A stretch of 64,000 nucleotides of DNA from Hyperoplus lanceolatus (taxonomy: Eukaryota; Chordata; Actinopteri; Uranoscopiformes; Ammodytidae), in contig CM049403.1 of NCBI GenBank assembly GCA_026929865.2, positions 9,710,001 through 9,774,000 of the forward strand. The letters are read 5' to 3'. Position numbers and translations under genes: made by a program. Numbering within the stretch: the first letter of the stretch is position 1; each line of letters starts with the position of its first letter. This document shows positions 45,890-64,000 of this stretch, one piece after another. The notes under the pieces were generated by a model that was given only the letters and a program-made list of their open reading frames with translations, was not told the origin of the DNA and did not search any database.

Positions 45890-46264
45890 GTAATTTAACA
45901 TCTTTTATAATCTTGCCAATTGTATCGTGAAGTTTCATGCCAGTGAGAAAATGCAAATATAAAGCAGAAATGATTATTGATTCATTCAGTGAACTACTTA
46001 CTGTAACGCGGTTGGTTTTATATTTTTACAGCTCATGAAACGACTTTGAACTTATCATTCGACTGAAGTTAGATCTAGTCAATTTTTTAGGCAGCAAGGG
46101 AACTTAAGCTTCTAAATTGAACCAGCTTAATCGGGTTTACAGTGTGAGTAGTGAAAAGCGAAATATGCAGGGTGAGAAAGACACATACTGTGGCTCTCTG
46201 TGATGCTGCAGGAAATTGCTGTATATTTCTGTAGATGGCAGTGTAGCACAGATTTCCTGCAGCT
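45890..46264. other. unrecognised sequence
   Basis: Nothing recognised. Confidence 0.5.
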
Positions 46265-46283
46265 GTGTGCGTGTGTGTGTGTG

Positions 46284-46337
<54 letters not shown>

Positions 46338-46404
46338 GGTGTGCGCATGTGGGTGTGTGTGTGTGTGTGTGTGCATGTGGGAGTGCGTGTGTGTGTGTGT
46401 GTGA
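46265..46404 (+). repeat. imperfect GT microsatellite
   Basis: A GT array with GCATGTG, GCGTGGG and GTGGGAG interruptions over about 140 bp, so it looks older than the perfect arrays. Confidence 0.93.
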
Positions 46405-50267
<3,863 letters not shown>

Positions 50268-50727
50268 TTAAAGGTCACATATTATGCTAAATGCACTTTT
50301 TAAATGTGTTCTAACATATCCATGGGTCCACGGTGAGACTGCCAAAATATAAAAAAAATAACAATCTCTCCTTTTCTCACTCTTCCCCTTTCTGAAACCC
50401 CCACCCCTCCCCCCCAATATACTCCAGTCAGAATTCTCGCCGTCTATAACGTCACAGCCACATCCCCATATTTTCTTTATATGTCAATGCTTCCCCCCCA
50501 CATTAGTAACCAGAAACTTCCACCGTGCAGTGTTCTATGATAACTCCCCTCCCCCCATTTCTTATTGGTCCACGGCCTCTGGAAAATTTTCCGAGCGACA
50601 GCCATGTTGTTTTCCCCGCTAAGCGACCTAAGATGCCCATAGTACAGCAAACCATGCAGAGTATTGCATAAACCAACACAGAAGCATTCTGCTCATAATC
50701 CACTAATTTATCTTAATCACAGCAGTC

Positions 50728-51438
50728 TTAATAATGCTGCGTTTATAACGAGACAAAGCTTAGGGAACTACTTGTGTAGTAATTCCATCGGTGAAACTAA
50801 AAGGAATCTCCTCAATGGTTCTTTGCCTGTTGTTTACCTAGTGTAGCATGTAGCTTCGGGAGTAGCACCCAACGTTTGCTTCTATTACACTAACTTAGCT
50901 TTCCCATTGCAGTTTAAAGGCCTACTTCACCGATAGGAATATGAAGGTGTATTGAACTCGGAGATCCTATGAAGTATAAATGTGCAAAAAAAATTGAAAT
51001 CGGATCATCCTAGCCTGAGAAAAGGCAGAAAGAGTGTTTTATGGTCTCACTGTCTAACCCTACATTTCTCTTTCTGTGACATCACAGAAAGAGAAATGCA
51101 CATTTATACTTCATACTATCTCCGAGTTCAATACACCTTCATATTCCAACCGGTGAAGTAGGCCTTTAATAATGCCTCGTTTTTAACACCACAAAGGGTG
51201 GGAAGTTATTCCTGTAGAAACTAAATGTGAGGCTACTGTTTTCACTGGTTTTAAATCGTCCGAGTGTTACTTTTAGCCGTTAGCGCACATGTAGCTTCGG
51301 ATGTAGCACCCAACGTTTGCTTCTATTACACTAACTTAGCTTTCCCATTGGAGTTTGATAATGCCTCGTTTTTAACACCACAAAGGGTGGGAAGTTATTC
51401 CTGTAGAAATCAAACTTTGACGCTACTGTTTTAATCAT
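50728..51438 (+). repeat. tandem repeat of about 187 bp, 2.4 copies, one junction filled by a MITE
   Basis: Copy one (50728-50913) begins TTAATAATGCTGCGTTT and ends TTCCCATTGCAGT. Copy two (51166-51354) begins TTAATAATGCCTCGTTTT and ends TTCCCATTGGAGT. A partial third copy starts at 51355 with TTGATAATGCCTCG. Copies share CATGTAGCTTCGG and GTAGCACCCAACGTTTGC. Copies two and three are closer to each other over their shared first part than either is to copy one. Confidence 0.8.
50918..51165. mobile_element. 248-bp foldback MITE in TTAA
   Basis: The left arm begins AGGCCTACTTCACCG and the right arm ends CGGTGAAGTAGGCCT. The arms match over about 65 bp with few differences, so the single strand would fold almost completely. 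A second palindrome is at about 51064-51099 (CATTTCTCTTTCTGTG and its complement). TTAA borders both sides (50914-50917, 51166-51169). Confidence 0.88.
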
Positions 51439-51764
51439 GTCAGGTCATGTCAAACTGTTATGTCAAAGTATGGCTTCGCTTCGGGTAAACATTGTGTTCG
51501 CAGTCACGCAGTGTCTCTCTAGTATCACGAGAGCATGGCGAAGACGGTGGGAGGGCCCGGCAGAGAGGTGGGAGGGGCCAGCCAGATCGTAGACTGCAGA
51601 CACCAATATCGGTCATCCGGAAACCAGAGGAACATCAGGGTATAGAGGCTTGCTACAATAAATGATCTGAACGGGTTTTTCAGCAAACATTTAAAAAAAT
51701 AAGTATTAGGGACTACTTAGACCATATAAAATTGACAGCAAAGTGCATAAAATGTGAGCTTTAA

Positions 51765-53288
<1,524 letters not shown>

Positions 53289-53396
53289 TATCTCCAGAAA
53301 GCTCTCTTGCTTGTGTGTGCTCAACCCCAATCGAGAACAATGTCCCCCAACTCTGGACTTTCATGTTCGACCTAACTTAAAAAAAGCACAGGTCTG

Positions 53397-53399
<3 letters not shown>

Positions 53400-53482
<83 letters not shown>
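53400..53482 (+). repeat. (GA)n microsatellite
   Basis: A perfect GA array of about 41 units. Pure purine on one strand with mirror symmetry can form triplex DNA. Confidence 0.97.
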
Positions 53483-54125
<643 letters not shown>

Positions 54126-54241
54126 CATTTTCCTGCTGTAGGTGGGTAAGATTACTGCTCATGTCTTGATTGGATAGAGTAGCTAGTCTTTTGATGCGTC
54201 AGCCAGGAGGAACTTCACTGAGTGATTAATGAAGGTGATGG

Positions 54242-54244
<3 letters not shown>

Positions 54245-54312
<68 letters not shown>
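54245..54312 (+). repeat. (AC)n microsatellite
   Basis: A perfect AC array of 34 units about 120 bp after a TG array. The two are complementary and could pair. Confidence 0.97.
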
Positions 54313-57896
<3,584 letters not shown>

Positions 57897-58698
57897 GTGA
57901 TTCAGTCACTCATTACGCAAAAATACACTCAACAAAAATATAAACGCAACACTTTTGTTTTTGCTCCCATTTTTCATGAGATGGACTTAAAGATCTAAAA
58001 TTCATTCCAGATACACAATATTACCATTTCTCTCAAACATTGTTCACAAATCTGTCTAAATGTGTGATAGTGAGCACTTCTGCTTTGCTGAGCTATACCA
58101 TCCCATCTCACAGGTGTGCCACATCAAGATGCTGATCTGACATCATGATTAGTGCACAGGTGTGCCTTAAACTCTCCACAATAAAAGGCCACTCTGAAAA
58201 GTGAATTTTTTGCTTTATGGGGGTCTGGGGACTCAGAACCAGTCAGTATCTGGTGTGACCACCATTTGCCTCATGCAGTGCAACACATCTTCTTCGCATA
58301 GAGTTTATCAGATTGTCAATTGTGGCCTGTGGAATGTTGGTCCACTCCTCTTCAATGGCTGTGCGAAGTTGCTGGATATTAGTGGGACGTGGTGCACGCT
58401 GTCGTATACGCCGGTCAAGCACATCCCAAACATGCTCAATGGGTGACATGTCCGGTGAGTATGCTGGCCATGCAAGAACTGGGACATTTTCAGCTTCCAA
58501 GAATTGTGTACAGATCCTTGCAACATGGGGCCGTGCATTATCTTGCTGAAACGTGAGGTGATGTTCATGGATGTATAGCACAACAATGGGCCTCAGGATC
58601 TCATCACGGTATCTCTGTGCATTAAAAATGCCATCAATAAAATGCACCTGTGTTCTTCGTCCATAACAGATGCCTGCCCATACCATAACCCCACCACC

Positions 58699-60204
58699 CA
58701 GGGCCGGATCTAGGCATAGGCATTCTAGGCACGTGCCTAGGGCCCATTTCCACTAGGGGGCCCAGTGAGAAGGATATTTTTTTATTTTTTTTTATATTAA
58801 CATCATATTATGCAAATGTAAGTTATCATACAAAAAATTAATACAATGTTTTGGTCTTGATAGTTAATAGCCTAATAATTGAATCAGTTCATCCGAGGTT
58901 AACTTATCACTCGATATTGAGTTTATTTAAAAAAATTGGAAATGGGGCTGCCCTCAGTTGCCCATGCACTGTGTATACTCTACTATAGCCTATTTCAGCC
59001 TCATCTGTGGAAAAAAAGATACCTGGACAACAGAGTTCTTCTGCTACGTTCCTCTCACTGCATTTAAATGCATTCATTAAATTACAGAGAAATATGTCCC
59101 ATAAAAGAAAAAAAAGCACCAAGCCCATCCCAGAGGACACTGAATTATATTTTTTCTATATTAATATTTTTATGGAAAATCCATATGTCTTTCTTCAATA
59201 GCTTTTAATTCTACTTCATTTGAACCAAATTATTTGTTCACAAAAAATTCCTCAGATTTAGCCTCTTAATTTCCCTCTCAAAGTGCACCAGATTCATGCA
59301 TTTCACTTTAAAAAGGTACAAAAAATCTCCCGGGGGGCATACCCCCAGACCCCCCTTGGAGAGTCAGGATCTCGGCTAGCTTCTATTTTCACTAAGCTGG
59401 ACATTGGAGGCACTAGCAATGAACTGGGTGTGTGAATGACATTTAACAATAGTCAATCATTTGGCCACGATAACATTGGAGAGGGGGGCCCAAATCAAAT
59501 TCGGCTTAGGGCCTTATGAAGGCTTGGGCCGGCTCTGCTCCCCGGTTATTATTTTAGCCGTCAAACCAGAGTTTTTCTGTGCGGCGGCTCACACCGGCGA
59601 TGTCTCATCAGTGTGAATTTCGCCGTTACCCACCACAGAGTTCCACGCCAGGTTTCACCAGGTGAATCGCTTTATAATGTCTATGGGGGCAAGGGTGGGC
59701 GAAAAAGCCGGTGTCTCTGCCCTAATCTAACTGTCTAGTAGGCTCCGGCGCAAAGACTATCTTTCTCTTGCGCAGCACCAGAGAGACTTTATAGAATTGT
59801 ATCTCTCTCTTTCTCTCTCTAGGCTGTGCGCTGCATTATAATGTGTGTGATTGTGGATTGCACGGTGTGCTAGTGCGTGTATTTGCGTGTTGGTAGGGGT
59901 CCATGGCTGGTTTGTGTCCAGGGCCCGTGGTCATGTTAATCCGTCCTTGCACACTGGACTCTGCACGCACTTTACAGAAGTGCTCCTGCAGTGCGCTCAC
60001 AAACAGACGTGAAGTCGCACACCGTTACGTTTCTCTTTATTCCCGTTTACAAACGCGCAACTCTTAAACAAATGAATGAGCATAATACTCTTGTGGCAGT
60101 TCAAATGTATGTAGTTTTGTCACTAAATCGTGAAGTATCCGTTTGGAGGGGGCCCAAAAAAATGCGGTATGCCTAGTGTAATCTTTCCTCTTAATCCGGG
60201 CCTG
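58699..60204. mobile_element. hAT-like insertion 1 (composite of families A and B)
   Basis: CCACCACC flanks exactly on both sides (58691-58698, 60205-60212). Outer ends are CAGGGCCGGATCTAGGCAT and AATCCGGGCCTG. The left part, from about 58760 to 59536, matches the element at 20827 (for example ATATTAACATCAT, AATACAATGTTTTGGTCT and the CCCCCAGACCCCCC patch) and has that family's right terminus GGGCCGGCTCTG at 59536. The remaining part to 60204 is a different sequence, so two related elements are joined or nested. Confidence 0.85.
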
Positions 60205-60300
60205 CCACCACCACCATGGGCCACTTGATCCACAACATTGACATCAGCAAAGCGCTCACCCAAACGACGCCACACACGCTGTCTGCCATCTGCCCTGAAC

Positions 60301-61894
60301 CAGGCCCGGTTCTACGGGGGTGCATGAGCATGCATTGCACCCTCAAAAAAATTGTTTGCACCCTCAAATGAAAAAAGGAGGGAGTGATTTTTTTTTATAA
60401 ATATGATAAAAAAAATAAAATACTTGCTCACAAAACAAATTGTAATTAACCTTTGACCATTTCCATTAAATACCGCTGTTTTCTGCATTTATTTTGTTCA
60501 CTAAACCGATAAGAACGTTATATCATTATTCGACTGGCAGCTGTGGCTAAGCGAACCCATCTCTACTAGTGCGCTCCGCTCTGCCCCGCCCGCCCCCGCC
60601 TGAACTATTTCGCTTTCAGCGATTGCAGTGCAATGTTTATTCAGCATAAAGTTAAAACACTCGCTCGCCCAAGACTGATGTTAAACCGAAACACAAAAGC
60701 CTTGCGCGAGCAAAGCAGTGATTCACCCAGTGAAACATGGGGTGAGACTGTGACTGTGGTTAACGGTGTCATCACCTTGCCGAGAAGAAAAGCTCTGTGG
60801 CTTTACGGCTAAAATGATAACCGGCCGCGGGGATATCATGTCCGCTAACGTTGTTCAGGGGAGGCTTCCGCGATCGGATTGCATTTCACGAGCATGAAAA
60901 CACAGAACCATGTCGGCAAACTGACAGAGCGACGAGAGAAAATAGAGTGAGCCGCTTCCCTCCGTTAGTTTCAGTCTACAGCCGAAAAAAATACAATCAC
61001 CACTTAAACATGGATATCGTTTAAATAAAGCCTCTTGTTTTAATGATCATTAGGGCTTTGATGCAAATTGAACATTTCGGTGGCAGCTGTGGTGCAGTTT
61101 TTTTCAGCAACTCACAGACTCATGCTTGCCCATAGGCATAGATTTGGTGGGAGGGCGGCGGGGGGAGGGGGCACAGGGGACGTGTTCCCCCCAATAATCA
61201 GAAAAGAGCCTACATTTTTTCTCAAAATATAAGAAACCTTATTCTCCCCAAAAGAGGTAAAAATAACAATTCAGGATGTTGAAACATTGATATATCTCCT
61301 AATTGTTAATAGGCTACATATTCCCCTATGATTTAAACATTTAAAGTGTCATAATAGTTCACACTGCTGCTGTGTCATGAATAGTGAGTGCTAAAAAAAA
61401 TTGTTTTGAACAATACAGTATAGTAAATATTTGAAAGCAATACAGAATGCCTGAGAGCCTTACTGCTTTTTATAACATTATATTAACGTCACTGGGAGCT
61501 TTTCCTTTAACAGAAATTTAGACATGTCCGCCATAAATAATTAAATACAGAAGGCATAAATAAGTACATAAAAATTCACCCGAATGCACAAAATGGTGTG
61601 TTCGAAGTACATTTTTTTCTGGGGGAGGACCCCCAGACCCCCACTTATGTTGAAGCGAAACCTAAGCCCTTGTGCTTGCCACCCAAAAATTATCACTGGC
61701 CCCATCCTGGCCACCCCAATGAAAATGTTCTGGCTCCACCACTGTCCAGAAGTGCTTGACTATCTACTGGTAGAAAGGCCTGTGTAAAAAGCGAAGTCTG
61801 AACTGAAGCTGGGTAGCTGGTTTTAGTGTAGTACTGGTGCACCCCCTGTAATCTCAGATGCACCCTAAGGCATTCTGTTCTGGAACCGGGCCTG
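60301..61894. mobile_element. hAT-like insertion 2 in the Tc1 transposase
   Basis: CCCTGAAC stands exactly on both sides (60293-60300 and 61895-61902). Ends are CAGGCCCGGTTCTACGG and GGAACCGGGCCTG. The left interior repeats GCACCCTC, and the right has GGTGCACCCCCTG and GCACCCTAAGG. No transposase is visible. An inner stretch from about 61133 to 61743 (CATAGGCATAGATTTGG to GGCTCCACCACTG) looks like yet another repeat. Confidence 0.9.
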
Positions 61895-62659
61895 CCCTGA
61901 ACAATGTAAACCGAGATTCATCCGTGAAGAGAACACCTCTCCAACGTGCCAGACGCCATCGAATGTGAGCATTTGCCCATTCAAGTCTGTTACGGCGACA
62001 AGCTGGAGTCAGGTCAAGACCCCGATGAGGACGACGAGCATGCAGTTGAGCTTCCCTGAGACGGTTTCTGACAGTTTGTGCAGAAATTGTTTGGTTATGC
62101 AAACCAATTGTTTCAGTAGCTGTCTCAGACGATCTTGGAGGTGAACCTGCTGGATGTGGAGGTCCTGGGCTGGTGTGGTTACATGTGGTCTGCGGTTGTG
62201 AGGCCGGTTGGATGTACTGCCATATTCTCTGAAACGCCTTTGGAGATGGCTTATGCTGGAGAAATGAACATTCAATGCACGAGCAACAGATCTGGTTGAC
62301 CTTCCTGCTGTCAGCATGCCAATTGCACGCTCCCTCAATGCTTGTGGCATCTGTGGCATTTTGCTGTGAGACAAAACTGCACATTTCAGGGTGGCCTTTT
62401 ATTGTGGACAGTCTAAGGCACACCTGTGCACTAATCATGATGTCAGATCAGCATCTTGATGTGGCACACCTGTGTGGTGGGATGGATTATCTCAGCAAAG
62501 CAGAAGTGCTCACTATCACACATTTAGACAGATTTGTGAACAATGTTTGAGAGAAATGGTAATATTGTGTATCTGGAATGAATTTTAGATCTTTAAGTCC
62601 ATCTCATGAAAAATGGGAGCAAAAACAAAAGTGTTGCGTTTATATTTTTGTTGAGTGTA

Positions 62660-64000
<1,341 letters not shown>

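Larger units (their letters stand above)
50272..51760. mobile_element. TTAA-flanked non-autonomous element
   Basis: The left end reads AGGTCACATATTATGC; the complement of the right end reads AGCTCACATTTTATGC, 13 of 16 matching. TTAA is on both sides (50268-50271 and 51761-51764). From memory, AAAGGTCACATATTATGC and TGCACTTTTTAAATGTGTTC are the start of a highly repeated fish element. Its interior holds a tandem repeat (50728-51438) and a smaller MITE (50918-51165). No coding capacity was seen. Confidence 0.72.
58243..62359 (-). pseudogene. Tc1-like transposase, split by two insertions and one frameshift
   Basis: The protein would be about 333 residues, the usual Tc1 length, starting MPQMPQALRERAIGM at 62359. 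The N-terminal helix-turn-helix is MLTAGRSTRSVARAL followed by SHLQRRFREYGS, then a GRPR-like NRRPHVTT. One frame change lies near 62130-62150, between VHLQDRLRQ and TISAQTVRNRLREA. The first catalytic Asp is in LFTDESRF, the second in QQDNARPHVA, and the Glu in SPIEHVWD, 34 residues apart, so the catalytic triad is DD34E. Exon-like pieces are 61903-62359, 60213-60300 and 58243-58698. Insertions break the gene after FTLF and again after VAHGGGG, so it cannot be expressed whole. Confidence 0.93.
57926..62657 (-). mobile_element. Tc1-like transposon containing two nested hAT-like insertions
   Basis: TA flanks both sides (57924-57925, 62658-62659). Terminal inverted repeats of about 270 bp (57926-58196 and 62386-62657, starting CACTCAACAAAAATATAAAC) are nearly identical. 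One transposase gene lies on the minus strand. Subtracting the two insertions with one copy of each 8-bp duplication leaves about 1616 bp, the normal Tc1 size. Low divergence between the arms suggests a fairly young copy, although the transposase carries at least one frameshift besides the insertions. Confidence 0.95.

Overview
This is vertebrate nuclear DNA, most probably from a teleost fish and perhaps a percomorph. The reasons are very long CA/GT microsatellites, a tRNA-derived SINE, Tc1-like, piggyBac-like and many hAT-like DNA transposons, short elements flanked by TTAA, and an 18S rDNA fragment of vertebrate type. I found no complete host gene, no operon-like arrangement, no CRISPR array and no intact tRNA or rRNA gene. 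The window reads as intergenic or intronic sequence. One 110-bp open stretch on the minus strand near 4.9-5.0 kb has splice-like borders and is the only candidate host exon. No retrovirus-like or LTR element was recognised.

Layout. 0-8.8 kb: mostly unrecognised single-copy-like sequence with a LINE tail (0.7 kb), CA/GT arrays (2.4, 2.6, 7.5, 8.0 kb), the candidate exon and a small TTAA-flanked MITE (5.8 kb). 8.87-10.45 kb: a composite block bounded by a perfect 62-bp inverted repeat, then a full-length SINE with a perfect 15-bp target duplication. 10.5-18.4 kb: little recognisable. 18.4-23.2 kb: three non-autonomous DNA transposons. 27.3-28.4 kb: a hAT-like element carrying about 360 bp of 18S rDNA. 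32.7-34.6 kb: a hAT-like element with a perfect 8-bp duplication, followed 17 bp later by a TTAA-flanked element. 38.9-45.9 kb: a doubtful MITE, a TA-flanked element with a transposase C-terminus, and a piggyBac-like element broken by two smaller insertions. 50.3-51.8 kb: a TTAA-flanked element containing a roughly 187-bp tandem repeat with one filled and one empty junction. 53.1-57.9 kb: a dense microsatellite cluster ending in a patchwork of locally copied pieces. 57.9-62.7 kb: a Tc1-like transposon with two hAT-like elements inserted in its transposase gene, each with a perfect 8-bp duplication.

The transposon layers give a relative history: Tc1 first and hAT insertions second at 57.9-62.7 kb; piggyBac first and small MITEs second at 44-45.9 kb. 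The transposases seen are interrupted or truncated, so nothing here looks able to move by itself. The most unusual items are the rDNA fragment inside a hAT-like element, the perfect inverted-repeat block at 8.87-9.86 kb, the fold-back patchwork next to the AT array, and the filled/empty tandem repeat. Family names come from motif recognition and memory of fish repeats, not from a database search.
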